The notes: generated by a model from the letters alone, not told the origin. Shown: positions 17,964-27,345, counted from the first letter of the stretch. The stretch is DNA of 64,000 bases from Vibrio cortegadensis (GCF_024347395.1 NZ_AP025473.1:1116001-1180000); one strand, 5' to 3'. A program made the numbers and translations.

Positions 17964-18752
17964 ATGAAATTTTTCAATTACAAACAATTAGCGGCGATCA
18001 GCAGCGTCACCATGACTATTTTCCTGAGCGGTTGTGCGAGCGTGCCTACACACCCTATCGCCCAACAAATTGACCAAGAGATGGTGTTAGTTGAAGGCGG
18101 TACATTCACCATGGGATCAAACACCCCTGAAGCGACCAAAGCAGAGCAACCAGCACGAGATATAACTGTAGATAGTTTCTATATTGCGAAGTTTGAGGTG
18201 ACTCAAGAATTGTTCGAGTCAGTGATGGGATCATCTCTCAGTTATTTCCAAGATCCACAAGTTCCGGTCAATAACCTAAGTTGGCAGCAAGCGAACTATT
18301 TCGTTGAGCAGTTGAATGAATTAACGGGCGAAGAGTACCGCCTTCCGACAGAAGCTGAATGGGAATTTGCCGCGAAAGGTGGCAATAAAAGCAAAGGTTA
18401 TACTTACAGTGGTTCCAACAACTTAGATGATGTTGCGTGGTACTCAGCAAATTCCAAAAATAGCGCACATCCTGTCGGGCTAAAGAAACCAAATGAGCTA
18501 GGCTTATATGATATGACAGGCAACGTTGGTGAGTTTGTTATTGATGCCTTCGATGACACTTTCTACCGATACGGTCCAACAGACAATCCTAACAACGCGA
18601 AACACAGTGATGTCGGTTTATCACACAAATCGGTACGCGGTGGCAGTTTTGCATACGACGAAGATGAATCAGAAAGTTACCGTCGTGACTTTGCCAGTCA
18701 ATCGATCACCATGTCTGATATGGGCCTACGCCTAGTAAAGGACGCAAACTAG
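17964..18752 (+). CDS. SUMF1/FGE-fold lipoprotein lacking catalytic cysteines
   Basis: The 262-residue product has a lipobox LSGC (Cys24). The formylglycine-generating-enzyme fold follows: MVLVEGGTFTMGS (about 40-52), FYIAKFEVTQELFESVMG, YRLPTEAEWEFAAKGG, LGLYDMTGNVGEFVIDAF and SVRGGSFAYDEDESESYRRD. True aerobic FGEs have two active cysteines just after the RGGS segment. Here that stretch has none, so it should not be able to make formylglycine. Lipid anchoring in the envelope also does not fit cytoplasmic maturation. It may instead bind a substrate or a partner such as the sulfatases. The ATG at 17964 is chosen for its GAGG site six bases upstream; the frame is open from 17913 without a better start. 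The next gene is 97 bases downstream. Confidence 0.85.
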   Translation: MKFFNYKQLAAISSVTMTIFLSGCASVPTHPIAQQIDQEMVLVEGGTFTMGSNTPEATKAEQPARDITVDSFYIAKFEVTQELFESVMGSSLSYFQDPQVPVNNLSWQQANYFVEQLNELTGEEYRLPTEAEWEFAAKGGNKSKGYTYSGSNNLDDVAWYSANSKNSAHPVGLKKPNELGLYDMTGNVGEFVIDAFDDTFYRYGPTDNPNNAKHSDVGLSHKSVRGGSFAYDEDESESYRRDFASQSITMSDMGLRLVKDAN

Positions 18753-18765
18753 CAGAACACCCCAT

Positions 18766-18801
18766 GGTTGCTGAACAAAGGACATCCTCTGTTCAGTGAC
18801 C
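18766..18801 (+). other. Long intergenic stem-loop
   Basis: GGT-TG-CTGAACA-AA-GGA-CA-TCC-TC-TGTTCAG-TG-ACC is a symmetrical interrupted hairpin between the SUMF1-like and PafA-like genes. No T-run follows, so it is more likely an mRNA processing or stability element, or an operator, than a terminator. Confidence 0.45.
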
Positions 18802-18849
18802 AATCCATGTCATTTTGAATAGCGAAATCACATCGAATAAGGACACTCT

Positions 18850-20532
18850 ATGCAATACACCAAGCTTTCAGGTCTTACACTCGCGTTACTCTGTGCCTTC
18901 CCAGCATCAGCTGCGGACAAACCCAATCTAGTCCTCCAAATCACGGTAGATGGACTGCGTGCAGACCTTATCGAACGCTATAAGCACAACTTCGGTGAGG
19001 GTGGATTTCGTTACCTAATGGATGATGGTACTTACTACACCAATGCGAACTACCAACACGGCAACACAGAAACCATTGTCGGTCATGTGTCGCTAGCAAC
19101 CGGTGCTCCACCGAGTGTTCATGGCATGGTAGGAAATGTTTGGTATGACCGTAGTGAAGAACGTTTGGTGTATAACGTAGAAGACGGCAATTACAAGATG
19201 CTGACTTCAGGCGCGGGTGTCGACAAAGCAACTGAGATCGACCCAACACAAAAAACAGCACAAGGTGATGGCCGCTCTCCAGAGCCAATACTGGCCACCA
19301 CCTTTGGTGACGAGCTGACGATTTCCAATAGTGGCAAATCGAAAGTGTTCGGTGTGTCTGTTAAAGACCGCGGCGCAATCTCATTAGCGGGACACAGTGG
19401 CAAAGCCTTCTGGTTCTCGAAGGCACAGTCTGAATTTGTCACTAGTAACTATTACTACGACGAGTATCCAGCTTGGGTATCTCGTTGGAATGAAAAAGAA
19501 ATTGCAGCCCAATACTCTAAGCAAAAATGGGAACTTTCGTTACCACGTGAAGAGTACACACTGCAAGAGCACAACACGGACCACAAGGTGAAGCTCGGTG
19601 ATTTCCAACGCACCTTCCCTCACCCATACGGCCCTGCAAGCTACAAATACTACAGCACAACGCTAACCGTTAGCCCGGCTGGCGATGAAATCACCGAGAA
19701 CTTCGCAAGCACACTGTTGATGCAAGAGAAGCTAGGTCAAGGCGACGTGACCGATTACCTGTCTGTGAGTTTCTCATCAAACGACTATGTGGTGCACTTA
19801 TACGGTCCTGAAAGCCTAGAGACAGAAGACAATCTCATTCGACTTGATAAGACGATCGCCAAACTCCTTAAAACCGTCGATAACCAAGTCGGTCTAAAGA
19901 ACACATTAATTGTATTGTCTGCCGATCATGGTGTACCTGAATCTTCGCCTGCGGCAAATGCGCTTGGTTTCAATCAAGCTCAGTATTTCAACAAAGACAC
20001 ACTACTATCGAGCGGCGTTGAGAAACGATTAAAGGATGAGTTTGGTTTATCCAAAGATGCGATTCGACTGTATGCTCAACCTTATATCTATCTTAATCAC
20101 GACTTAATCGCAGAGAAAAAGCTGAACCTCGCAAAGGTGCAAGAAGCGATTGCTGACGAGATTGCTAAAGTGAAAGGTGTAGCGTTTGCCGTATCGAGCA
20201 GTGATATTTCGGCGAACCGAGTGCCGGATACTCATGTGATGCAGCTAATCAAGAACAACTATCACCCTGCTCGTTCTGGCGATGTGTATGTTGTCTTTGC
20301 ACCGCGCAGCTACATTAACGACATGGAAGGCCTACAAATTGCCTCAACTCATGGTTCACCTTGGAAATACGACACTCAAGTACCTGTAATTTTTGCAGGC
20401 TACGACGTTGAAGCTCAAAAAATCTCTCGTGCAGTTACCCCATACGATATTGCACCTACACTTTCGAACAAACTGGGCATAACTCAACCAAGTGGTTCGA
20501 TTGGAGAAGTGCTGAAAGAAATTACCGAGTGA
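18850..20532 (+). CDS. PafA-type alkaline phosphatase/phosphodiesterase
   Basis: The 560-residue product has a Sec signal (cleaved near ASA-ADKPN, residue 22). The core is the alkaline phosphatase superfamily: first metal ligand VDGLRAD (Asp34), nucleophile Thr75 in NTETIVGHVSLATG, and the later metal block LSADHGVPES. The Thr nucleophile and NTxT-x-x-GH layout match PafA and nucleotide pyrophosphatase/phosphodiesterases rather than sulfatases, which use formylglycine. It should be a periplasmic Zn2+ phosphomonoesterase or diesterase. It sits in the sulfatase cluster, so its natural substrate may be a sulfated or phosphorylated metabolite. It probably shares a transcript with the lipoprotein gene upstream and ends at a strong terminator. 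Confidence 0.88.
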   Translation: MQYTKLSGLTLALLCAFPASAADKPNLVLQITVDGLRADLIERYKHNFGEGGFRYLMDDGTYYTNANYQHGNTETIVGHVSLATGAPPSVHGMVGNVWYDRSEERLVYNVEDGNYKMLTSGAGVDKATEIDPTQKTAQGDGRSPEPILATTFGDELTISNSGKSKVFGVSVKDRGAISLAGHSGKAFWFSKAQSEFVTSNYYYDEYPAWVSRWNEKEIAAQYSKQKWELSLPREEYTLQEHNTDHKVKLGDFQRTFPHPYGPASYKYYSTTLTVSPAGDEITENFASTLLMQEKLGQGDVTDYLSVSFSSNDYVVHLYGPESLETEDNLIRLDKTIAKLLKTVDNQVGLKNTLIVLSADHGVPESSPAANALGFNQAQYFNKDTLLSSGVEKRLKDEFGLSKDAIRLYAQPYIYLNHDLIAEKKLNLAKVQEAIADEIAKVKGVAFAVSSSDISANRVPDTHVMQLIKNNYHPARSGDVYVVFAPRSYINDMEGLQIASTHGSPWKYDTQVPVIFAGYDVEAQKISRAVTPYDIAPTLSNKLGITQPSGSIGEVLKEITE

Positions 20533-20587
20533 GATAAATCTCTGAGGTTTGATCATCTAGGCTTCGAATCCATCACTAACAAAATAG

Positions 20588-20645
20588 AAGAGCCGTTTGT
20601 CATATTCAGACTGATGCAGTCAAAATAGATAAACGGCTCTTTCTT
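20588..20645. terminator. Terminator with long stem after the PafA-like gene
   Basis: AAGAGCCGTTTGTC pairs with GATAAACGGCTCTT, with an inner GACTG-ATG-CAGTC hairpin, followed by TTTCTT. It separates the convergent phosphatase and yegS genes. Confidence 0.75.
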
Positions 20646-20676
20646 ATCTCAGTTTCTGATCTTAAATCTTATCTGC

Positions 20677-21618
20677 TTAATCAATACCGTTACTAAAACG
20701 AGCATTCTTTTCCGTGCTTTGTTTGCTTAAACAAGGGCTATCTTCGGGCAGCACCAAACTGATACTTGAAGGTATAACTTCAAAACGAATTTGATTAGAA
20801 TGATAAGGTTCGCCATCTAAGTTAATCGGCAGCGATTGAGGAAAATCGATCTCCAACCAACGAGCTTGAGTATGAACAACATACTTCCCGTCGTCTGCTG
20901 GATGCTTAAGCTCTTCGATGACTTTTGGCAAATCAGAAGCCACGAATGCTTTAACCAAAGTAAGATCCATCAAACCATCATCAATGAACGCGTTGGGTGC
21001 TAGCTCTTGTCCACCCCCGGCTAGACGACCATTACAAAAAGCGCCAACTAGGATTTCGCCAGTAAAAGTGCCTTTATCTATAGTCAAAGTACCGCTATAA
21101 GGCTTAAAGCCTAGCGCTTTGACCACACCAGTTAGCGTGTATGCGCCGCCGCCAAGAAAATCTTTGAGTTCAACGGGGGTTTCAGCCGTCACTTCTGCGC
21201 CAAAACCTGCCGCAGCGACATTCATAAAATAGCGGTCATTGGCACAAACACTGTCCACCGCAAACGCATTCCCTTCTAACGCCAGTTTGAAAGCATCCGT
21301 AATATCGCTAGGTATACCCGTTGCGGTCGCAAAATCGTTCGCAGTTCCCATAGGAATAATGGCTAGTTGAGGTCGTTCACTGGAGTGAAACTGATTGAGT
21401 GCGTTAACGGCTTCATTCACCGTTCCATCGCCACCAGCAACAACCAATCTTTTTACGCCGTCGCATATCGCTTCGCTGACCAAACGAAACATATCTGCAG
21501 ACTCCCAAGTTACCCTCACTTGTAGGTCTATATTCCTGGCTCTTGCAGCAAAGACCTCTTGTCTCAGTTCTGGGATATTGGCTTTCTTTCCATTTAAAAT
21601 TGCGCGAATGCTTTCCAT
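20677..21618 (-). CDS. yegS: Lipid kinase YegS
   Basis: This 313-residue cytoplasmic enzyme of the diacylglycerol kinase catalytic family is collinear with E. coli YegS (299 residues). Shared features are RVTWESADMFRLV, the nucleotide-binding VVAGGDGTVNEAVNAL, LAIIPMGTANDFATATGIP, NVAAAGFGAEVTAETP and INLDGEPYHSNQIRFEV. YegS phosphorylates phosphatidylglycerol in vitro. The ATG at 21618 (MESIRAILNGKK) is chosen because AAAGGA lies seven bases upstream and the E. coli start aligns there; the longer frame to 21684 would overlap the LysR gene. It follows the LysR gene by 17 bases, so the two are probably co-transcribed. Confidence 0.92.
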   Translation of the reverse strand: MESIRAILNGKKANIPELRQEVFAARARNIDLQVRVTWESADMFRLVSEAICDGVKRLVVAGGDGTVNEAVNALNQFHSSERPQLAIIPMGTANDFATATGIPSDITDAFKLALEGNAFAVDSVCANDRYFMNVAAAGFGAEVTAETPVELKDFLGGGAYTLTGVVKALGFKPYSGTLTIDKGTFTGEILVGAFCNGRLAGGGQELAPNAFIDDGLMDLTLVKAFVASDLPKVIEELKHPADDGKYVVHTQARWLEIDFPQSLPINLDGEPYHSNQIRFEVIPSSISLVLPEDSPCLSKQSTEKNARFSNGID

Positions 21619-21635
21619 AGCGATGTCCTTTAGGG

Positions 21636-22541
21636 CTAACTTGATATGTCTTTTGCTGCCGCTTTGATCTTTGCGCGCAGCCACTTATGGCTTGATTCGT
21701 TAGTGCGACTTGGGTGCCAAATCATACACATATCAAGATCTTCCAATTCGAATGGTAAAGGTAGTGTTCTTACATTATATTTCTCAGAAAAACATCGCAC
21801 CGATGACATAGGAAGCATACCGATAGCGTCGGAGCCCTCGATCACGGGAAGCATCTCGACGACGCCAGCTGCTCGATACACAATTTTTCGCTTTTCCAAG
21901 TCACTAAAGTGTTCAGAACTTAATAAGCTTTTACGTGCATGCCAACGTGATACCACGACGTGATCAAGAGTAAGGAATTGATCCATATCGATAGTATCGC
22001 CAATCACAGGGTGATCTGAACGGCATACCACCACCAGTTCCTCTCTAGAAACCACCTCGTGCTTGAGCGTGCTTCTTCGTCTGGGCGTCATATCAATGAT
22101 CACATCGTGTCTTTGAAGCCTCAAATCCGATTCATAATCTTCGGTAAACAGGGGGTGAACTTCTAACGCGATATTAGGCGCTGCTTGGCTAATCAACTGC
22201 ATAACTCTTGGCACCATTTCATAACTTGCTGCGGAAACGCAAGCGATAGAGAAGATACGATTTGATGTTTTAGGCTCAAAGTCTCTTGATGCAGACAGTG
22301 TTGACGTGAAATTTTTCAATGCCGCAGACATAGCTGGGTAAATATCAATAGCAAAGGTAGTCGGCTCTACGCCGGATGTGGTTCTGTGGAACAGTGGCTC
22401 GTTATATATATCACGAAGCCTAGCAAGAGCTTTACTCACGGCTGGTTGGCTAATATCCATACGATTCGCAGCCCTAGATAAGTTCTGCTCTTCATAAATA
22501 GCAACAAAGATAGGAATTAAATTTAGCTCGGTACTTTTCAT
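21636..22541 (-). CDS. LysR-type transcriptional regulator (LeuO-like)
   Basis: This 301-residue regulator has an N-terminal winged helix-turn-helix (MKSTELNLIPIFVAIYEEQN, then LSRAANRMDISQPAVSKALAR, residues about 21-41, and FHRTTSGVEPT). A periplasmic-binding-protein-like effector domain follows. The opening ELNLIPIFVAIYEEQNLSRA and the C-terminal LPLPFELEDLDMCMIWHPSR are closest to the LeuO/NodD branch. It follows the bat operon by 78 bases on the same strand and precedes yegS. LysR regulators bind T-N11-A sites. Three such sites with a shared sequence lie upstream of genes in this cluster, so it is the natural candidate regulator of the sulfatase genes (inference). Confidence 0.88.
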   Translation of the reverse strand: MKSTELNLIPIFVAIYEEQNLSRAANRMDISQPAVSKALARLRDIYNEPLFHRTTSGVEPTTFAIDIYPAMSAALKNFTSTLSASRDFEPKTSNRIFSIACVSAASYEMVPRVMQLISQAAPNIALEVHPLFTEDYESDLRLQRHDVIIDMTPRRRSTLKHEVVSREELVVVCRSDHPVIGDTIDMDQFLTLDHVVVSRWHARKSLLSSEHFSDLEKRKIVYRAAGVVEMLPVIEGSDAIGMLPMSSVRCFSEKYNVRTLPLPFELEDLDMCMIWHPSRTNESSHKWLRAKIKAAAKDISS

Positions 22542-22619
22542 ACAGTTCCATATTAAAGAAGCAGATTCCCTATAGTAGAGAACCTGCCGATTATGTTCGA
22601 TGCAAATGACTTAAGTTTG

Positions 22620-23999
22620 CTACTTAGTTCTATCTTTTAAGTCTGGCAGGGCTTTAGGTATTTTCAAGCGGTCGAAAATTGAACGATAATTGCTTGAGTT
22701 TGATTTGCCACTCGGTAAGTTACGTAACCCTCTCCACAAACGAGTAAATACGCTTTTATCTTCACGCCCTTGTTGGAGGGATTTACTGTCTTCTATCCAA
22801 CGTTTCTCTCCATTCAATTTACCAAGTTGCGCTTTACCCAGTTCTAGCTGAGTCGTCTGAGTTCGCAACTCACGATAGATAAAGGTTCTCAATGCTGACC
22901 AATTACCTTGCTTAAGCAAACGACGTAATACCAGCCAACTTGGTGTCGGTCGGTTTTTATAATAACGCTTCAAGGAAACAACGAATGTAATACATAGCAC
23001 CAGTGCCAGTGCAACGCTGATAAAGGCAGACATGTAAGCTTTGATAAAGGATTGGAGTGTGTGTTTTGCTTCAAACACTTCGCCTTTTATCACCACACTT
23101 TCAAGACGCTGATTTTTGCTGTCCCACCATTGGAACGTAAACTCCGGCAAGGTGAATTCGCCACCTTGCTGAATCACATAAACCGTCTCTTCAACGCGAC
23201 TCGAACGGTAGTCACCACGTTCTTGTGTGTCATCCAAACGATTAGGCTGAGGGTAAGCTTGATATTGCAGAGTCGATTCATTGGTCAACACATTAGGCAG
23301 TAACACAGACAAGCTGTCTTTCGCTTTGATCTTCACTGTTCGTGTAACCGCATCACCCACTTTTAAGTCTTCGCTTGAACGCTGCCATTGCTGCTCAACA
23401 TCCACGTCTGTCGCAGAAAACCAAGGCGACTCATCGCTTAATAAACCAGAAGGTAGTGAGGCTTCAAACTTAATCGGCTGCGTGTAAAGCGTGCCGCCAA
23501 CGTTTGATCCATCAGGAGCGGACACTTGAACACGAACAGGTACCGTCGGAATCACAAATTTGCCCGAAGTCATCGGATAAAGCGTCACTTCCCAACGTTG
23601 ACGTGACCATGTCGTGCCGCCCACTCGTTCAGTGTAGTTCGTCGCCAGTTGGTTACGCTGCTTAGCAATCACATTAGGGATTTCGATGCTGCCAATTCGC
23701 GTCCCACCCGTTAGCCACCGAGGAGTCGCCACCTCAATAGTGAGAATCACTTGTTCATTAACGCTAACTTTCGTAGGCGTAATCTTGTCGCCAGACTTCG
23801 GTTTTTCTCCGACCCAAGCAATCAGTTCGACATCGCCACTCCTCTGCAGGTCATAAATATCAGCCGCAGAAGCAAGTGTAGAAAAAGCAGTGCTAAACAG
23901 CAGAACTAGCGACACAAACAAGGTCTTGGTTAGTTTAACGGACTCTAAGCGCCCTACCTTTACTTGAAGCGCTGCAAGAGTTAAATCATATCGACTCAT
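22620..23999 (-). CDS. BatD family membrane protein
   Basis: This 459-residue protein is encoded last in the Bat operon. It has an N-terminal signal or anchor (about 25-47, TLFVSLVLLFSTAFSTLASA) and beta-rich periplasmic domains typical of BatD (EQVILTIEVATPRWLTGG, TTWSRQRWEVTLYPMTSGKF, DAVTRTVKIKAKDSLSVLL). A single membrane helix near 323-345 (FISVALALVLCITFVVSL) and a basic cytoplasmic tail complete it. The ATG overlaps the previous stop by four bases (ATGA), indicating translational coupling. BatD is a periplasmic-facing partner of the BatA/BatB VWA proteins. Molecular function is unproven. Confidence 0.87.
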   Translation of the reverse strand: MSRYDLTLAALQVKVGRLESVKLTKTLFVSLVLLFSTAFSTLASAADIYDLQRSGDVELIAWVGEKPKSGDKITPTKVSVNEQVILTIEVATPRWLTGGTRIGSIEIPNVIAKQRNQLATNYTERVGGTTWSRQRWEVTLYPMTSGKFVIPTVPVRVQVSAPDGSNVGGTLYTQPIKFEASLPSGLLSDESPWFSATDVDVEQQWQRSSEDLKVGDAVTRTVKIKAKDSLSVLLPNVLTNESTLQYQAYPQPNRLDDTQERGDYRSSRVEETVYVIQQGGEFTLPEFTFQWWDSKNQRLESVVIKGEVFEAKHTLQSFIKAYMSAFISVALALVLCITFVVSLKRYYKNRPTPSWLVLRRLLKQGNWSALRTFIYRELRTQTTQLELGKAQLGKLNGEKRWIEDSKSLQQGREDKSVFTRLWRGLRNLPSGKSNSSNYRSIFDRLKIPKALPDLKDRTK

Positions 24000-25720
24000 T
24001 GTGCTTGCTCCTGTTTTAGCGACCGTTCCTGTTTTGAATACTGTTCGATGGAAGGTGCAGGATCTCTTAACTGAATTTGGAACTTGGACTTCAAGAAGAA
24101 CTTAGGATCAGCTTCTACGCGTTTTAACCACTTGTCGGCAAGCTCTTGACTGCCTAAGATTTCATTGGCATTAAGTGTTTCCTTAAGCATCAATTCCGCT
24201 ACCGTTTCTTCTTCAGCTCCATCTCCCGTTCGAGGCTGATCGTCTTCGAGTTCTAAAGACTCCTCAGGGCCATCTGTGGTTCCAGACTGGCTTTCACTGG
24301 TGCGATTAACCTCTTCGACAATTCCACTAAGCACAGCAAGATTGTTCTCCACATCCGTTCTTAGTTCTGGTGACAGATCCTCTTCCTCGCTTAATGATTT
24401 CAAAAGGTCTCGTGCCGCAAGGTACTCTCGCTGTCGAGCTAAAGCACTGGCGGCGTTATACAAACCATAATCGGTCTTGGTTTGTAAAAAGGCGCTATGA
24501 GCTAACTTAAAATCACGAGCATAGTAATAAGCCGCGCCCTTTCGCATTGGATCCTTAAAATGCTTGGCGGCTTCAAGGTATTCCTTTTGATTCAATAAAC
24601 GTTGGCCTTGTTGATCAGGCGTTAGCCATAAATCCCACCACCATTGGGCTGTTGTATCCCAAACCGTCACGGACTCTTCAACTACCGGCTTGTCAGCAGT
24701 CAAATTGACTGTTTTCGCTAAAGTGTCTGGTGAATACATGCTGCTTGTGATCATCAAACCAACGACACACCATTGAACCAACCACCCTTTTCTAAACCAC
24801 AACAACATGATGATCGCCATTGGGATAAGCAGGCCATATCCCATGTCTTTCCAAGGCATTGAAGATTCACCGTTAAGTTGCATGTTTCTTTCAACCGCTT
24901 TGTTGAGTTGTTGGATATCGGAATTATCAACGGTCACTTCGATCAGTCGTCCACCCGTCTTGCTCGCTAAGCTACGCAATGAATCTAGGTCGACTGGATT
25001 ATCGCTCACCACATTGCTATTTCCTGCCGCTAGAATAAGCAACTGATATGGGTTGTCTTTAAAGAAGCTTTCGAACGCTCTGATAGTACCTGGGTTAACA
25101 CCATCTGATACCAACAACACTGACGAGCCTAACTCACCAGACAATTGCTGATTGATAAGTGGCAACGCTTCTTCTGCTGACTTACCTGATACCGGCATGA
25201 TGTCAGGTGTGATAGCCGCTAGAAACGGTTCGAATACCTTGCTGTCTTGAGTCACAGGCATCGCAACGTGGGCACTGCCTGCATACACAACCAAACCCGT
25301 ATTACCGCCCTTACGCGCTGCGAGTAAGTCTCGAATTTTCTGTTTAGAGCGTTCCAAGCGACTTGGTGGTAAGTCTTTCGCCAGCATGGATTCACTGTTA
25401 TCGAGCACCACTAACATCGATGCTTTGTCTTCACCAAAAGGCGATGCTTCACGTTGCCATGTTGGGCCCGAACAAATAATGATGGCGATGGTCACAATAA
25501 CCATCAATAACTTCAGTGGTAGTTGCTTGCGCCAACCGGTTTCCCCAATGGTCAATGCATCGCGTAAATGTGCAGGAAGAATGTCTTTCCACGTTGGCTT
25601 AGTCTCTTCTCTCCAACGAACCCATAACAGGAAGAACATCGGAATAAAGGCCAACAACCACAAAGGTCGGATAAAGTGAAACTGAGTAAAAAACTGTTGC
25701 AACATGAGAGAATCAGGCAT
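23996..25720 (-). CDS. BatB/BatC-like VWA and TPR membrane protein
   Basis: This 574-residue protein combines BatB and BatC. Two N-terminal helices (about 15-75) are followed by a VWA domain with metal-site motif DNSES (in LVVLDNSESMLAKD, about 105-118) and the conserved LVSDGVNPG. A helix lies near 295-335, then a periplasmic tail with TPR-like repeats (LLNQKEYLEAAKHFKDP, KLAHSAFLQTKTDYG, YNAASALARQREYLAARDLL). An acidic low-complexity stretch (about 470-510) follows. A separate batC is absent, consistent with fusion. It overlaps batA by eight bases and batD by four. The membrane-anchored VWA partner probably builds a complex with BatA and MoxR. Confidence 0.88.
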   Translation of the reverse strand: MPDSLMLQQFFTQFHFIRPLWLLAFIPMFFLLWVRWREETKPTWKDILPAHLRDALTIGETGWRKQLPLKLLMVIVTIAIIICSGPTWQREASPFGEDKASMLVVLDNSESMLAKDLPPSRLERSKQKIRDLLAARKGGNTGLVVYAGSAHVAMPVTQDSKVFEPFLAAITPDIMPVSGKSAEEALPLINQQLSGELGSSVLLVSDGVNPGTIRAFESFFKDNPYQLLILAAGNSNVVSDNPVDLDSLRSLASKTGGRLIEVTVDNSDIQQLNKAVERNMQLNGESSMPWKDMGYGLLIPMAIIMLLWFRKGWLVQWCVVGLMITSSMYSPDTLAKTVNLTADKPVVEESVTVWDTTAQWWWDLWLTPDQQGQRLLNQKEYLEAAKHFKDPMRKGAAYYYARDFKLAHSAFLQTKTDYGLYNAASALARQREYLAARDLLKSLSEEEDLSPELRTDVENNLAVLSGIVEEVNRTSESQSGTTDGPEESLELEDDQPRTGDGAEEETVAELMLKETLNANEILGSQELADKWLKRVEADPKFFLKSKFQIQLRDPAPSIEQYSKQERSLKQEQAQ

Positions 25721-26792
25721 TGTTCTCTCCTTTCAAATTTTTCTTTGATGAAACCAAAAGCGATCTTCTACGGATTGTCGCCAAGCTAAACGCAGTCAAA
25801 TACATCACAACGACAATCGCCATTAAGTAATGGTGTAACCCCTGCTTAGGACGATAAGTGGTGCTTTCATACAACTGCGGCTCTAGCTCACCAATTTGAG
25901 CATAAGCTTTAGTCAGTTCATCGCGATTAAGTGCTTCAAATGCTTCACCACCAGACTCTTGAGCCACACGCTTGATGGTTTCCATATCCAGAGCCACTTC
26001 TCCCACGGTTTGCGGGTCACCCATGGCGATAACGTGAATACGAACGCCTTTCGCCTTGGCTACCTTGGCGGCATCGATAGGTTCTACAAAGCTTCCCGTG
26101 TCATTGCCATCAGTTAGTACAATCACAACTTTCTCTTTCGCGTTCGCATCAATACTTGAATCTTGAACTGCTGCACTCTGCTTCTCACTCTGTTCAAACA
26201 CCTTGATCGCAAGGCCAATAGCATCGCCTAAATGCGTGCTTTGCCCTGCCATCGCCACATCGGTTTGGTTGAGCAGCTCAAGCCAAACCTCTTGATCGGC
26301 AGTAAATGGTGTTTGGACAAATGCAGCGTCACCAAACAGGATCAACCCAAGTCGGTCACCTTTTCGGGTTGTTGCGAAGTCGGCTAACACCTCTTTGGTT
26401 GCATCTAAACGAGAGATCTTATCGCCTTGTTTAGAAGTAAAATCTTGTTCAGCCATTGAACCAGACAAATCAACCACTACCATCACATCACGACCTAATT
26501 GTTCGCGAACTTGTGGCTCACCTAAGATAGTTGGTTTAGCTAACGCGCAAACCACGAGCACCCAAGTGATAATCAACGTGGTGCGTTGCCACCAGCTCGG
26601 TGTTAATTGGCTTGCACCTTCTGATGGTGCCTCACCAATCGCTTCAACCAGCTCACTGAAAAATGGCACCTTGATCGCCATTTGTTTGGTTCGATAAGCA
26701 GGCACTGCAAAGTAGACCAACAAAGGCAGAGGTAACGCGATAAACCACAGTGGGTGCGCGAATTCAAAGCTGGCAGATAAACTATCAAACAT
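25713..26792 (-). CDS. BatA-like VWA membrane protein
   Basis: The 359-residue product has two N-terminal helices (about 10-80) followed by a VWA domain. The MIDAS motif is DLSGS (in VVVDLSGSMAEQDF, about 127-140), with Thr in LGLILFGDAAFVQTPFT and Asp in VIVLTDGNDTGS, so the metal site looks complete. A C-terminal helix (HHYLMAIVVVMYLTAFSLAT) anchors the end. The ATG at 26792 has GAGGGG seven bases upstream and overlaps the end of the DUF4381 gene; an earlier in-frame Met would add 16 charged residues before the first helix. This is the classic middle gene of a MoxR/Bat operon. Confidence 0.9.
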   Translation of the reverse strand: MFDSLSASFEFAHPLWFIALPLPLLVYFAVPAYRTKQMAIKVPFFSELVEAIGEAPSEGASQLTPSWWQRTTLIITWVLVVCALAKPTILGEPQVREQLGRDVMVVVDLSGSMAEQDFTSKQGDKISRLDATKEVLADFATTRKGDRLGLILFGDAAFVQTPFTADQEVWLELLNQTDVAMAGQSTHLGDAIGLAIKVFEQSEKQSAAVQDSSIDANAKEKVVIVLTDGNDTGSFVEPIDAAKVAKAKGVRIHVIAMGDPQTVGEVALDMETIKRVAQESGGEAFEALNRDELTKAYAQIGELEPQLYESTTYRPKQGLHHYLMAIVVVMYLTAFSLATIRRRSLLVSSKKNLKGENNA

Positions 26793-27345
26793 TATCTTGC
26801 CCCTCTGGTTTCGCTTGTACCTCTGGTTTTGTTTGTACATCGGGTTTATGAAGTTTTAGCCACATCATCGCGGTTTGAATCACCTCTAAACGCTGTTCAA
26901 AGGTTAAACGTACCTTGGAGTCAATTAGGCTCTGCATCCATAGCCCCGAGACTTCATCGGTAAAGAAAGCATTGCTGTTTGCACTCGTACCAGCAATAAC
27001 AGGCAAATAAGCATTCAAGCGGTTTACATAAGATTGACCAAACAACTTTGCATTGCTGCTGTCTAAGTAACGAAGCACTACTTTGAGTATCTTGAAGGTT
27101 CGCTCGGTTGAATTTTTGTCTCGTGCATCCAATACCATAAGCTCTTTGAGCGCTTCTTTGCGATAACGATTATTCCACCACTTTAGCGCCAAGCGATAAG
27201 CCAGATAGAACGCGGCCAATAACAAGGCAACGCCGAGGATCTTCCAACCGATCGTTTGGGGAACCCAACTCACGCTGTCTGGAATCGTGACATCATGCAG
27301 TTCGCGAAGGATATAAGTACTAGGAGGCGTATGTTCAACAGTCAT
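26785..27345 (-). CDS. DUF4381 membrane protein
   Basis: This 186-residue protein has a short N-terminal segment (LRELHDVTIPDSVSWVPQTIGW), a single membrane helix (about 33-55) and a helical cytoplasmic domain, the pattern of DUF4381. Its position between the DUF58 and batA genes is standard in proteobacterial Bat operons. The ATG directly follows the TAA of the DUF58 gene, with GGAGGGCGC as ribosome site. The last 20 residues are a small direct repeat (KPEVQAKPEGQ after TKPEVQ). Role unknown beyond the complex. Confidence 0.85.
   Translation of the reverse strand: MTVEHTPPSTYILRELHDVTIPDSVSWVPQTIGWKILGVALLLAAFYLAYRLALKWWNNRYRKEALKELMVLDARDKNSTERTFKILKVVLRYLDSSNAKLFGQSYVNRLNAYLPVIAGTSANSNAFFTDEVSGLWMQSLIDSKVRLTFEQRLEVIQTAMMWLKLHKPDVQTKPEVQAKPEGQDNV

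Noticed and set aside
21619..21684. Longer start for yegS
   Set aside because: It would overlap the LysR gene, lacks family homology in the extension, and a good ribosome site precedes the ATG at 21618.
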